From: Pseudorhodoferax soli
GTDB taxonomy: Bacteria > Pseudomonadota > Gammaproteobacteria > Burkholderiales > Burkholderiaceae_C
Reading direction: 5' to 3'
Length of the DNA: 64,000 nucleotides
Assembly: GCF_003337555.1 (NCBI RefSeq)
Contig: NZ_QPJK01000002.1
Span: forward strand, 310,001-374,000
The notes beneath the pieces are model-generated. The model had not been told where the DNA came from. It ran no database searches and saw only the letters and a list, made by a program, of their open reading frames with translations. The first letter of the stretch is position 1, and the number at the start of each line of letters is the position of its first letter. This document shows, piece by piece, positions 1-8,662 of the stretch. The position numbers and the translations under genes are program-made.

Positions 1-401
1 TCGCGCAGGCCGTCGGGCCGGCTGGCCGCCAGCATGCCCAGCGGGATGCCGACCAGCAGCGCCACGCCCATGGCCAGCACCACGATCAGCAGCGTGTTCG
101 GGAACGCCCGCGCGATGGAGCGCGCCACCTCCTCGCCGGTAGCCAGCGAGCGTGACAGGTCGCCCTGCACCGCATGCCCCAGCCAGCTGCCGTACTGCAC
201 GAGGAACGGCCGGTTCAGGCCGTAGATCTCGCGGATCTCGTGGATGCGCGCCTCGGTCGCGTTCTCGCCGGCCAGCGTGATGGCGATGTCGCCCGGCATC
301 AGCTTGAGCAGGCTGAACACCACGAACGTGGCCAGCACCAGCACCGGCAGCGCCTGCAGCAGGCGCCGCCGGACCACGCGCAGACGGCCGGACCTCAGCA
401 T
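1..401 (-). CDS. Peptide-type ABC transporter permease (DppB family), 3' end cut by window
   Basis: The 133 visible codons are the N-terminal part of an inner-membrane permease of the DppB/OppB type, which pairs with a DppC-type partner to move substrates delivered by a periplasmic binding protein. A first membrane segment lies at about residues 13-31, followed by the family-typical LKLMPGD stretch. A second hydrophobic segment starts near residue 102. The ATG at 401 lies 31 bases after the stop of the binding-protein gene, so it is the last visible gene of the operon that starts at 5032. The C-terminal two-thirds lie outside the window. The substrate cannot be read from the sequence. Confidence 0.85.
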   Translation of the reverse strand, partial: MLRSGRLRVVRRRLLQALPVLVLATFVVFSLLKLMPGDIAITLAGENATEARIHEIREIYGLNRPFLVQYGSWLGHAVQGDLSRSLATGEEVARSIARAFPNTLLIVVLAMGVALLVGIPLGMLAASRPDGLR

Positions 402-432
402 GGCATGGCCACGCACATGTGCGCTGCGGCGC

Positions 433-2031
433 TCATTGCAGCGAGATGAATTCGTACTTGGGCTTGCCGAGCAGGTTGGACTCGTAGCCCTTCACCTTGG
501 ACGACGCGGCCACCAGCTCGTACTGGAAGGCCAGCGGCGCCACCAGCGCGTTCTCCATCACGTGGCGCTGCAGGCGCCGGAAGATCAGCGTGCGCGACTC
601 GATGCGCTCGGCCACGCGGCTCTCGGCCAGCATGTCGGCCAGCTCCTTGCCGGTGTCGACCCGGCCGGCGTTGAAGTACGCATCCTTGCTGTACAGCAGG
701 CTGTAGGTCATGCTCGGATCGGGCCGGCCGGTCCAGGCCGACAGCAGCATGTCGAACTTCTTCTCGGTGCCGAAGAACTGGCCGCTGATCTCGGGGATGG
801 TGCCGGTGATGAACTTGAGCCGGATGCCGGCCTCGCGCGCCTGCTCCATCACGATCTCGCTGCGCCGCACGGAATCCTGGTCGGTGTAGCTGCCCACGGT
901 GAGCTCGATGCCGTCCTTGTAGCCGGCCTCGGCCAGCAGCTTGCGGGCCTTGGCCGGGTCGTGCGGGTACAGGTTGACGAGGCTCTCGTCGAAGGCCCAG
1001 TGGCTCTTGGGCAGGTTCATGTAGGCGGGCTCGCCCACGCCGGCCAGTGAGCCCTTGACGAAGGCCTGCCGGTCCACCGCATGGTTGATGGCCTGGCGCA
1101 CCTTCAGTTTGTCCAGGCCGGGCTTGGCCATGTTGAGGTACAGCTGCAGGCAGTACAGCGTCGGCCCGCTGATCTGGCGCAGCTGCTTGGCCCGGGTGAT
1201 GATGGGGATCAGCCGCGGCGGCACCTGGTAGGCGAAGTCGTTCTGCCCGCTCACCACGGCGCGCAGTCCTGTGGCCAGCTCGGGGATGATGAAGAACTCG
1301 ATGCCGTCGACGAAGGCGCGGTCCTTGCGCCAGTGGTTCTCGGCCCGCGTGACCTCCACCTTCTCGTTGGCGGACCAGCGCACGATCTTCCAGGGGCCGG
1401 CGCCCACGGGCTTGCGGTCGTGCTCGGCACCGAGCGCCTGCACCGCCTTGGGCGAGACCATCATGCCCGCGCGGTCGGACAGGATGGCCGGCAGCGCCGT
1501 GTCGGGCCGCAGCAGCTTCACCGTCACGCGCAGCGGGCCGCTGACCTGCACATCGGCCACGCTCTGCAGGTCGGCCTTGATGTTGGAGCGGGGGTCCTGG
1601 CGGTTGCGGTCGAAGTTGAACTTGACGGCCTCGGCATTCAGCGGCGTGCCGTCGTGGAAGACGATGCCGGGCTGGATCTCCAGCACCATGGTCAGCGGGT
1701 CGGGGAAGGTGTAGCTGGCCAGGCCCGGCTTGGTCTTGAGCGTCTGGTAGTCCCATTCGACCAGCGTGTCGAAGATGGTCCACAGGAAGGTGTGGTCGGA
1801 CCCCGCGCCGCCGGTGGCCGGGTCCAGGCTCGATGGGTTGGCGTTGGCCGAGACCTTGAGCACGCCGCCGCGCTTGGCCGGCGCGGCCTGCGCCCACGCA
1901 GCACCGCCCGTGGCGGCCGTGCCGGCGATGGCACCCGCCATCACCATGAGGTCCCTGCGCGACAACGCCACGGGGGCTGGCCCGGACGCACGATCGGATT
2001 CGGTTTCGGATTCGGATGCTCGGTGGCTCAT
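433..2031 (-). CDS. ABC transporter substrate-binding protein, family 5, Tat-exported
   Basis: This 532-residue protein is a periplasmic solute-binding protein of the peptide/nickel (SBP_bac_5) family. Its N-terminus has a twin-arginine motif (SRRDLM, residues 24-29), a hydrophobic stretch and a likely cleavage site after AWAQA near residue 49, so export as a folded protein by Tat is predicted. The mature start GGVLKVSANANPSSLDP is typical of the family, as is the region around DHTFLWTIFDTLVEW. The length is normal for the family. It lies between the ATPase gene and the permease gene, in the usual operon arrangement. The family also binds opines, glutathione, heme and other ligands, so 'peptide' is only a family label. 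Confidence 0.92.
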   Translation of the reverse strand: MSHRASESETESDRASGPAPVALSRRDLMVMAGAIAGTAATGGAAWAQAAPAKRGGVLKVSANANPSSLDPATGGAGSDHTFLWTIFDTLVEWDYQTLKTKPGLASYTFPDPLTMVLEIQPGIVFHDGTPLNAEAVKFNFDRNRQDPRSNIKADLQSVADVQVSGPLRVTVKLLRPDTALPAILSDRAGMMVSPKAVQALGAEHDRKPVGAGPWKIVRWSANEKVEVTRAENHWRKDRAFVDGIEFFIIPELATGLRAVVSGQNDFAYQVPPRLIPIITRAKQLRQISGPTLYCLQLYLNMAKPGLDKLKVRQAINHAVDRQAFVKGSLAGVGEPAYMNLPKSHWAFDESLVNLYPHDPAKARKLLAEAGYKDGIELTVGSYTDQDSVRRSEIVMEQAREAGIRLKFITGTIPEISGQFFGTEKKFDMLLSAWTGRPDPSMTYSLLYSKDAYFNAGRVDTGKELADMLAESRVAERIESRTLIFRRLQRHVMENALVAPLAFQYELVAASSKVKGYESNLLGKPKYEFISLQ

Positions 2032-2080
2032 GCTTGTCTCCTTTGTGGTCTTCCGTGAAGCTGCGCCGCGGACCGCCCTC

Positions 2081-3100
2081 TCAGGGGCCGTGCCGCGCCG
2101 GTGCGGCGTCGGGCGGGCGCGCTGGCGGCCCGTCGGCGCTGGCGTAGTGGCAGGCGGCCCAGTGGGCCGGCCGCAGTTCGCGCCAGGCCGGAACCTCGGC
2201 AGCGCAGCGCGGTTGCGCGCTGGGGCAACGCGTGCGGAAGCGGCAGCCCGACGGCGGGTCGATGGGGCTGGGGATCTCGCCCTGCAGCACGATGCGCCTG
2301 CGACTGCGCAGGTGCGATGGCAGCGGCAGCGGATCCGCCGACATCAGCGCTTCGGTGTAGGGGTGCAGCGGGCGCTCGCTGACGGCCTCGGTCGGCCCGA
2401 CCTCCATGAGCCGGCCCAGGTAGGTCACGGCGATGCGGTCGCTCACGTGCGAGACCACCGACAGGTCGTGCGTGATGAAGACGTAGGTCAGGCCCATCTC
2501 GCGCTGCAGGTCGGCGAACAGGTTCAGCACGTCGCCGCGGATCGACACGTCCAGCGCCGCCACCACTTCGTCGCACACGATCAGCTTGGGCCGCAGCGTC
2601 AGCGCACGCGCGATGTTGATGCGCTGCTTCTGCCCGCCGGACAGCATGTGCGGGTAGCGCTGCGCGTACTCGGCCGCGATGCCCACCCGGTCGAGGGCCT
2701 GCAGCGCGCGGCGCTCGCGCTCAGCCGCACTGAAGCCGCCGGCGATCTCCAGCGGCTCGCAGACGCTGTCGAGCACGCGCTGGCGCGGGTTGAGTGCGGC
2801 GTGCGGATCCTGGAAGATGACCTGGTAGTCGCGGCGGTGCTGGCGCAGCGCGCGGGCGCTCAGCGTCTGCGGGTCCACGCCGTCGTGCAGCACCTGCCCC
2901 GCGGTGGGCCGCAGCAGGGACACCAGGGCGCGCCCCAGCGTGGTCTTGCCCGAACCCGATTCGCCGATGATGCCGAAGGTCTCGCCGGCCACCACGTCGA
3001 AGCTCACGCCGTCGACGGCGCGCACCGTCTCGCCACGGTCGGCCAGCGGAAAGCGGATGCACAGGTCGCGCACGCTGAGCAACGGCGGTGCGCCGGCCAT
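2081..3100 (-). CDS. ABC transporter ATP-binding protein (OppF/DppF family)
   Basis: This 339-residue cytoplasmic ATPase would energise the permease pair of this operon. Walker A is GESGSGKT (residues 46-53), the signature is LSGGQKQR and Walker B reads LIVCDEV. A cysteine-containing C-terminal segment ([14 protein letters not shown]) is typical of oligopeptide-transporter ATPases. I chose the ATG at 3100, 29 bases after the preceding stop. The frame is open further upstream, but that part is an alanine-rich readthrough of the preceding gene. The residue after the Walker B glutamate is Val where Pro or Ser is usual (DEVVAALD), a minor deviation. Confidence 0.9.
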   Translation of the reverse strand: MAGAPPLLSVRDLCIRFPLADRGETVRAVDGVSFDVVAGETFGIIGESGSGKTTLGRALVSLLRPTAGQVLHDGVDPQTLSARALRQHRRDYQVIFQDPHAALNPRQRVLDSVCEPLEIAGGFSAAERERRALQALDRVGIAAEYAQRYPHMLSGGQKQRINIARALTLRPKLIVCDEVVAALDVSIRGDVLNLFADLQREMGLTYVFITHDLSVVSHVSDRIAVTYLGRLMEVGPTEAVSERPLHPYTEALMSADPLPLPSHLRSRRRIVLQGEIPSPIDPPSGCRFRTRCPSAQPRCAAEVPAWRELRPAHWAACHYASADGPPARPPDAAPARHGP

Positions 3101-3129
3101 GGGTGCTGCTGCTGCGGCGGCGGCGGCGC

Positions 3130-4107
3130 TCAATTGAGCACTCCCGGCAGGTGCAGATCCGCCGCACGTTCGCAGCGCGCCAGGTGGCCCGCCTCCAGCT
3201 GCTGCGCCACCTGCTCGCGGCTGCACTGCGGCGCGGCGTGGTCGCAGCGTTCCCGAAAGCGGCAGCCGGTCGGCATCTCGCTGGGCGAGGGCACGCGGCC
3301 ACGGATCGATGGCAAGGCCTCGCGGCGTTTCGCCAGGCGCGGCAACGAACGCAGCAGGCCCGAGGTGTAGGGGTGGCGTGGCCGCACCAGCGCAGCGTCG
3401 ACCGGGCCGTCCTCGACGATCTCGCCGGCGTACATGGTCAGCATGCGCGTGCAGACTTCGGCCACCACGCCCAGGTCGTGGCTGATGAACATGAGGGCCG
3501 TGCCCGCGCGGTCGCTCAGTTCGCGCAGCAGGTCGGTGATCTGGGCCTGCACCGTGACGTCCAGCGCCGTGGTGGGTTCGTCCGCGATCAACAGCTTGGG
3601 TTCGCAGATCAGTGCCATCGCAATCATCACGCGCTGGCGCATGCCGCCGGAGAACTGGTGCGGGTACTCGTCGTAGCGGCGCGCCGGCGTGGAGATGCCG
3701 ACACGCGCCAAGGCGTCCACCGCGCGCTCGCGCGCCTCGGCGGGGCTGACCGGAAAGTGGCAGCGGTAGGCCTCGGCGATCTGGTGGCCGATGCTGAACA
3801 CCGGGTCCAGCGCGGTCATGGGCTCCTGGAAGATCATCGCGATGTCGCGCCCGCGGATGGCCCGCATGCGCGACTCGGGCAGCCCGACCAGGTCCTGCCC
3901 CTGCATCAGCACCCGGCCCTGCATCACCGTGTTCTGCTCCGGCAGCAGCCGCAGGATCGACAGCCCGGTGACGGACTTGCCGCAGCCGCTCTCGCCCACC
4001 ACGCCCAGCCGTTCACCGGCGGCGATCGTGAAGTTCAGCTTGCGCGTGACCGCCACGCGGCCACGGCCGGTGAGGAACGACACGGAGAGATCCTGGACTT
4101 CGAGCAT
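3130..4107 (-). CDS. ABC transporter ATP-binding protein (OppD/DppD family)
   Basis: This 325-residue ATPase is the OppD-type partner of the OppF-type protein encoded just downstream. Walker A is GESGCGKS (residues 38-45), the signature is FSGGMRQR and Walker B is LLIADEP followed by TTALDVT. The C-terminal [14 protein letters not shown] segment is the oligopeptide-transporter motif. The gene follows the GntR regulator gene by 37 bases and precedes the OppF gene by 29, which supports one transcript. The start is ATG. Confidence 0.93.
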   Translation of the reverse strand: MLEVQDLSVSFLTGRGRVAVTRKLNFTIAAGERLGVVGESGCGKSVTGLSILRLLPEQNTVMQGRVLMQGQDLVGLPESRMRAIRGRDIAMIFQEPMTALDPVFSIGHQIAEAYRCHFPVSPAEARERAVDALARVGISTPARRYDEYPHQFSGGMRQRVMIAMALICEPKLLIADEPTTALDVTVQAQITDLLRELSDRAGTALMFISHDLGVVAEVCTRMLTMYAGEIVEDGPVDAALVRPRHPYTSGLLRSLPRLAKRREALPSIRGRVPSPSEMPTGCRFRERCDHAAPQCSREQVAQQLEAGHLARCERAADLHLPGVLN

Positions 4108-4144
4108 GGTGTGGCCGGTGGGTCTCGTGGGCTGCGCCGGGCCG

Positions 4145-5032
4145 TCAGAACGCCAGCCGGCGGAAGGCGTCGGCGTCGGCTTCGTGCATGAGGCCGAGGT
4201 ACTGCAACACCTCGTCGCGGGTGTTGGTCATGATCTTGCGCATCAGCAGCTCGGCGCCGTCCGCGTCGCTGGCGCGGATTTTCTCGAGCAGCCGCGCGTA
4301 GTCTTCGTAGGTCGCGGTGCGACGCGCCGAGCTTTCGTAGTCCGGTGGGGAGGGCTTGACCCACAGCATGCGCCACAGCGCATCGTGCGGCAGGTCGCGG
4401 TAGGTGGCCTGCAGCACCTTGGGGCTGCCGCAAGCGGCCAGCAGGCCCATCGCCACGCGGCCGGTGGCCTGCGCGAAATCGAGCAGCGAGGGCTTTTTCT
4501 GCCCGGCGAGCCGGCGCAGCTGCGCCAGGCGTGGATCGACCTCGGCCAGGCCGGACTTGTCGGGGTCGCACGAGAGGTAGCGCACCGCCAGGCCCAGCAG
4601 CACGCCGCGCACGTTGAAGATGTCGGCCACCTCGTTGTGCGAGAGGTGGCGCACGCGCGCACCGCGCCGGGCCTGGATCTCGATCAAGCCCTGCCGCTCG
4701 AGGATGCGCAGCGCATCGCGCACCGGCCCACGGCTGACCGCGAACATCTCGGCCACGGCCTGCTCGCCGACCCGCTCGCCGACCGGGTGCTGCCCTTCCA
4801 GGATGGCCTGGCCGAGTTGCTTGGCGATCTGTTCGCCGGTGGTGGCTGTGGTGGTGGTGGTGGTGGTGGTGGAGGAGGCGGAGGTGGTCGCGGCGGCCGG
4901 CCTGGTGGCCTTGCCTGTGGCCTTGCCTGCGGCCGGTCGCGCGCTTCTACCCGTCGACGTTCCAGAGCTTCTGGACGAGACCTTTGCAGCAACTTTGGCA
5001 GGGGTCTTGCGGGCGTGTGGCATCTCTGACAT
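4145..5032 (-). CDS. GntR-family transcriptional regulator with FCD-type effector domain
   Basis: A winged helix at about residues 66-130 (GEQIAKQLGQAILEG, VGERVGEQAVAEMFAVSRG, RILERQGLIEIQARRGARV) is followed by an all-helical FCD-like domain to residue 295. Such proteins usually repress a neighbouring catabolic or transport operon and release DNA when a small acid binds. It is the first gene of the leftward ABC operon, so control of that operon and of itself is likely. Two palindromes lie just upstream of its start (5048-5060 and 5085-5094). The first 65 residues are a low-complexity Lys/Ala/Ser/Thr tail with a run of eight Thr codons, unusual for the family. Confidence 0.9.
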   Translation of the reverse strand: MSEMPHARKTPAKVAAKVSSRSSGTSTGRSARPAAGKATGKATRPAAATTSASSTTTTTTTTATTGEQIAKQLGQAILEGQHPVGERVGEQAVAEMFAVSRGPVRDALRILERQGLIEIQARRGARVRHLSHNEVADIFNVRGVLLGLAVRYLSCDPDKSGLAEVDPRLAQLRRLAGQKKPSLLDFAQATGRVAMGLLAACGSPKVLQATYRDLPHDALWRMLWVKPSPPDYESSARRTATYEDYARLLEKIRASDADGAELLMRKIMTNTRDEVLQYLGLMHEADADAFRRLAF

Positions 5033-5047
5033 TCACGGTGGCCGGTC

Positions 5048-5060
5048 CATTCTAGGAATG
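5048..5060. promoter_or_regulatory. Candidate GntR operator, palindrome CATTC-TAG-GAATG
   Basis: A perfect 5-base inverted repeat with a 3-base spacer lies 16 bases before the ATG of the GntR gene, where a repressor could block its own transcript. The assignment rests only on symmetry and position. Confidence 0.35.
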
Positions 5061-5084
5061 CGGTGTGCTCCTTGAAACTGTCAT

Positions 5085-5094
5085 TTGTTAACAA
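5085..5094. promoter_or_regulatory. Candidate operator, palindrome TTGTTAACAA
   Basis: A perfect 10-base palindrome lies in the 186-base divergent gap between the GntR gene and the biotin-carrier gene. The local sequence is AT-rich compared with the surroundings, so this is the likely promoter area for one or both genes. Binding by the GntR protein is an inference. Confidence 0.35.
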
Positions 5095-5218
5095 TTTCGG
5101 GGTGTTTTCCCCTATGTCGTGCAGAGCGGTGCGCCGGTCCAATTGCAGCGAACACACGCACTGCTGCGCAGCGCCGGGCGCCTGCGCGGTCCCCCGTTCG
5201 TACTGGAGGCAAGACACC

Positions 5219-5440
5219 ATGGGCATGCACCGCATCGAATCCCCCGTGACCGGCAAGGTCTGGAAACTGGAGCGCCAGGTCGGCGACCAGGTCGCAGCGG
5301 GCGACACGCTGCTGATCCTCGAATCGATGAAGATGGAGATCCCGCTGGACGCCACCGCGACCGGCGTGCTCAAGGAGTTGCTGGTCGGCGAGGGCGACGA
5401 GGTGCAGGAGAACCAGGTGCTGGTGGTGGTGGCGTCCTGA
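5219..5440 (+). CDS. Stand-alone biotin carboxyl carrier (biotinyl/lipoyl) domain protein
   Basis: The 73-residue product is a complete single biotinyl-attachment domain. It contains the biotinylation motif ESMKME (residues 35-40, target Lys38), the paired VGDQVAAGDTL and VGEGDEVQENQ hammerhead strands, and nothing else. Such proteins carry carboxyl groups for acyl-CoA or related carboxylases. No biotin carboxylase or carboxyltransferase gene is in the window, so its partner must be elsewhere. The ATG at 5219 has a good ribosome site (GGAGG at 5205-5209). The frame upstream is open but unlike the family. It diverges from the GntR operon and converges on the MATE gene. Confidence 0.85.
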   Translation: MGMHRIESPVTGKVWKLERQVGDQVAAGDTLLILESMKMEIPLDATATGVLKELLVGEGDEVQENQVLVVVAS

Positions 5441-5494
5441 GGCGTCCGGCCCCGGTGCTGCGTCACTTCCGCGGGCGGCACGCGGGCCCCCGCG

Positions 5495-6955
5495 CTACTC
5501 GCCGAAGTGCGTGTCGGCTGCGGCGGCCGCGGCGGCCGTGCTGGCCAGGGGACTCAGCATCAGGGGCCGGCGCCGCCAGCGGCCCCAGCGGTAGTAGGCC
5601 CAGGCCAGCAGCGCCGAGGTGATGCTGCCGAACGGAAAGCTCCACCAGATCGCAGCACTGCCCAGCCAGGGCTCCAGCCACACCGCGAACGGCACGCGGA
5701 ACAGCCACATGGTGACCACGAAGACCAGCGTGGGCGCCAGCATCGCACCGTTGGCACGGACCACGGCGAACAAGCCCATGGTGATGGACAGTGCGATCCA
5801 GCCCCACAGCGCGATGAAGTTGATGCGGCGCGCCTGCGCCAGCACCTCGCCGTGTGCGCCATCCGCGCCATCCCCGCGGATGAACAGGCGCAGCGGCAGG
5901 TCGTCGAAGGCCGCACCCAGTGCGTAGATCAGCAGCGTGGCCGTGGTGGAGACGGCCAGGCTGGCCAGGCAGCCGCGCAGCGCGATCTGCTCCACGCGCT
6001 GCCAGCGGCCCGCGCCGATGTTCATCGCCGCCATGGCCGACATCGACGCGGCCAGCGCATTGCCCGGCACCTGCACATAGGTCCACAACTGGGCCGCGCC
6101 CGCATAGGCTGCGGCCATGGTGGCGCCGTAGCGGTTCACCAGGCCCAGCAATGCGAAGTAGGCGCCCTGCGTGACGATGGACTCCAGCGCCATCGGCACG
6201 CCGCGGCGCAGCATGAGCAGCAGCAAGGCGCGCTCGGGCCGCAGGTGGCGGATGTCGTCGCCATGCAGCGCGATGGGCAGGCGTCGGCGGTAGATGGTGC
6301 GCAGCAGCGCAGCCAGCGCCGTGCCGGCGCTCAGCAGGTTGGCCAGGCCGACGCCTGCGATGCCCAGGCCGCGCAGCAGCAGCGGCACCAGCAGCAGCGA
6401 GAGGCCGATCCACACCAGCGTGAAGCGGAACGGCGTGCGCGAATCGCCGGTGCCGCGCAGCATCATCACCAGCACCAGGTAGACGAAGATGGCCGGCATC
6501 GACAAGCAGGTGAAGCGCAGGTGCACGACCGCGTAGCCGCGCACCTCGGCCGGCGTGCCCAGCGCGTCGATAAGCAGCGGTGCCAGCGCCCAGCCCGCCG
6601 CCGCGACGATGAGCGAGAAGCCGGTGACGAAGGCCAGCGCGCAGCCGGCCACGCGCTTGACGGCATGCAGGTCGCCCGCCCCCAGCGACTGGCCGATGGC
6701 CACGCCGGCCGCGGTGCCCATGCCCATCACCGCGCCCATCAGCATGAACAGCAGCACGGCGGCGGTGGCCACGGCTGGCAGCGCGTTGGCGCCCAGCAGC
6801 TGGCCCACCCACAGCGCGGCCCAGGTGCCGGTGGCCGCGTGCAGCAGGTTGGTGGCCAGCAGCGGCAGCGCGAAGCGCATCAGCGTGGGCGTGATCGGCC
6901 CGGCGACGAAGCGGCTCGCCAGGGCGTGGGTGGACGCGGTGACGGGGGCGCTCAC
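5495..6955 (-). CDS. MATE-family multidrug/metabolite efflux transporter
   Basis: This 486-residue inner-membrane protein has about twelve hydrophobic segments and the MATE N-terminal pattern (ITPTLMRFALPLLATNLLH, then ALWVGQLLGANALPAVATA). Such proteins export organic cations or metabolites with Na+ or H+ exchange. The start is GTG at 6955, whose GTGA overlaps the TGA of the acyl-CoA ligase gene, so the two are translationally coupled. The last residues are an Ala-rich tail ending DTHFGE. As the last gene of a catabolic operon it may expel a toxic intermediate, which is a guess from position only. Confidence 0.88.
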   Translation of the reverse strand: MSAPVTASTHALASRFVAGPITPTLMRFALPLLATNLLHAATGTWAALWVGQLLGANALPAVATAAVLLFMLMGAVMGMGTAAGVAIGQSLGAGDLHAVKRVAGCALAFVTGFSLIVAAAGWALAPLLIDALGTPAEVRGYAVVHLRFTCLSMPAIFVYLVLVMMLRGTGDSRTPFRFTLVWIGLSLLLVPLLLRGLGIAGVGLANLLSAGTALAALLRTIYRRRLPIALHGDDIRHLRPERALLLLMLRRGVPMALESIVTQGAYFALLGLVNRYGATMAAAYAGAAQLWTYVQVPGNALAASMSAMAAMNIGAGRWQRVEQIALRGCLASLAVSTTATLLIYALGAAFDDLPLRLFIRGDGADGAHGEVLAQARRINFIALWGWIALSITMGLFAVVRANGAMLAPTLVFVVTMWLFRVPFAVWLEPWLGSAAIWWSFPFGSITSALLAWAYYRWGRWRRRPLMLSPLASTAAAAAAADTHFGE

Positions 6956-8661
6956 ACGCTGGCGACGCGGCCCTGGTGTGCTGCCAGCGCGGCCTGCTGG
7001 ATCTGGCGCTTGAGGATCTTGCCGGAGGGCGTGCGCGGCAGCGGCCCGGGCGCCAGCTGGATGTAGCGGGGGATCTCGAAGCGCGCCAGGTGCTGCGCCA
7101 GAAACGTGCGCAGCGCCTCCACATCCAGGCCCGGGGCGCCATGCACGGTGGCGCCCACCTCCTCGCCCATGCGCTCGTCGGGCACGGCGTAGACAGCAGC
7201 CTCGTGCACGTCGGGGTGCAGCAGCAGCGCGGCCTCGACCTGGCCGCAGCCGATGTTCTCGCCGCCGCGGATGATGAGGTCCTTGATGCGGTCGACGATG
7301 AAGAGGAAGCCCTCGTCGTCCAGATACGCCACGTCGCCCGTGCGGAACCAGTCGCCGTCGACGAAGCTGCGCGCATTGACCTCGGGCCGGTTCCAGTAGC
7401 CCGGGAACACCGAGGTGCCGCGCACCAGGAGTTCGCCGCGCTGGCCGGCCGGCAGGCTCTCGCCCGTCTCGTCGACGATGCGCAATTCCAGCACCAGCGC
7501 GCAGCGGCCCGAACTGGCGGGCCGGGCCAGGTAATCCTCGCCACCCACTCCGGTGCCGATGGCGTTGGTCTCGGTCATGCCCCAGCCGGTGTTGGGCAGC
7601 GCCTGGGCAAAGCTGGCGCCGATCTGGCGCACCTGCTCGGGCGCGCGCGGCGCACCGCCGCCGCCCAGCGTGACCAGCGAAGCCAGGCTGTACTTCTTTT
7701 GCTGCGCCACGCGCACGAGGTCGCCCGTCATCGCGGCGGGCGCCACCAGCGAGGTGAGCCGTTCGCGGTCGATCAGTTCGGCGGCCTGTTCGGCATCCCA
7801 GCGGTGCATGGCCACCATGCGCCGCTGCATGCGATAGCACGACAGGTACGAGGCATGCAGCCCCGACACATGGAACAGCGGAACGGCCAGCAGCGTGCCG
7901 GGCTGCGGGGGCGGCACGGCCGGCGGCTCCAGGCCGGCCACGCGCTCGCCGACGGCCCGGTCCAGCTCCCACGACAGCAGGGCCGCCAGGATGTTGCGGT
8001 GCGTGGAGACCACGCCCTTGGGATGGCCGGTCGAACCCGAGGTGTAGAGGATGGTGGCGAAGTCGTCGGGCGCGATGTGGGTAGGCGGCATGGGCACCTC
8101 GCCCACGGCTTCGGTCATGGCCTGCAGCGCGCGCACGCCGGGCGGCAGTTCGGCCGTGCGCACGGCCAGGCACTGCAGCTGCGGCAGCGCCGCGCGCACC
8201 TGGGGCTGGGTGAGCCGCGCCAGGCGTTCGGTGTCGGCCAGCACCACGGTGGCGCCGCTGTCCTGCAGGCCGTAGAGCAGCTCGTCGGCCTGCCAGTGGC
8301 CGTTCATGGCCACGGCCACCGCGCCGATGCTGGTGATGGCCGTGAAGGCCAGCACCCACTCGGGGTAGTTGCGCATGGCGATCGCCACGCGGTCGCCCTG
8401 GCGCACGCCACAGCCGTGCACCAGCACATGGCCGATGCGGCTGGCCGCGAGCCAGGCCTCGCGGAACGTCAGCCGCTCGTCTTGGTAGACCAGGAACGGC
8501 AGCTCGCTGGCGGTCTGCTCGTACAGCGCCCGCAGCGAGGCGGGGCCGTTGGCGAACACGCGCACCTGGCGGCCCAGCGCGGTGGCCTCTTCCAGCGCGT
8601 AGGGCATGCCGGGCGCGGTCAGTGCCGCGATGGCTTCGGCGCGTGTGGCAGGGGTGGCCAT
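6952..8661 (-). CDS. AMP-forming acyl-CoA synthetase / ligase
   Basis: This 569-residue adenylate-forming enzyme would activate a carboxylic acid to its CoA ester with ATP. Visible motifs are the phosphate loop LYTSGSTGHPKG, the GWGMTETN adenine-binding segment, the FRTGD hinge-side Asp, RGGENI, and the C-terminal catalytic Lys in RTPSGKILK. Length and order are normal for the class I family. It starts one base after the stop of the crotonase gene and overlaps the MATE start. The neighbouring hydratases and acyl-CoA dehydrogenases suggest it feeds a beta-oxidation-type route. The acid it uses cannot be told from sequence. Confidence 0.93.
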   Translation of the reverse strand: MATPATRAEAIAALTAPGMPYALEEATALGRQVRVFANGPASLRALYEQTASELPFLVYQDERLTFREAWLAASRIGHVLVHGCGVRQGDRVAIAMRNYPEWVLAFTAITSIGAVAVAMNGHWQADELLYGLQDSGATVVLADTERLARLTQPQVRAALPQLQCLAVRTAELPPGVRALQAMTEAVGEVPMPPTHIAPDDFATILYTSGSTGHPKGVVSTHRNILAALLSWELDRAVGERVAGLEPPAVPPPQPGTLLAVPLFHVSGLHASYLSCYRMQRRMVAMHRWDAEQAAELIDRERLTSLVAPAAMTGDLVRVAQQKKYSLASLVTLGGGGAPRAPEQVRQIGASFAQALPNTGWGMTETNAIGTGVGGEDYLARPASSGRCALVLELRIVDETGESLPAGQRGELLVRGTSVFPGYWNRPEVNARSFVDGDWFRTGDVAYLDDEGFLFIVDRIKDLIIRGGENIGCGQVEAALLLHPDVHEAAVYAVPDERMGEEVGATVHGAPGLDVEALRTFLAQHLARFEIPRYIQLAPGPLPRTPSGKILKRQIQQAALAAHQGRVASV

Positions 8662-8662
8662 G

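Noticed and set aside
244-2058. Long open frames antisense to the binding protein and similar long antisense frames across the window
   Set aside because: High GC content gives long shadow frames opposite real genes; their products are Arg/Ala/His/Gln-rich without domains.
4843-4900. GGT-rich run as a stand-alone Gly/Val-rich gene on the plus strand
   Set aside because: It is the antisense of the Thr-rich tail of the GntR gene; no domain or ribosome site supports a plus-strand gene.
5441-5494. Terminator between the biotin carrier and MATE genes
   Set aside because: GC-rich symmetry exists but there is no clear stem followed by a T-run.
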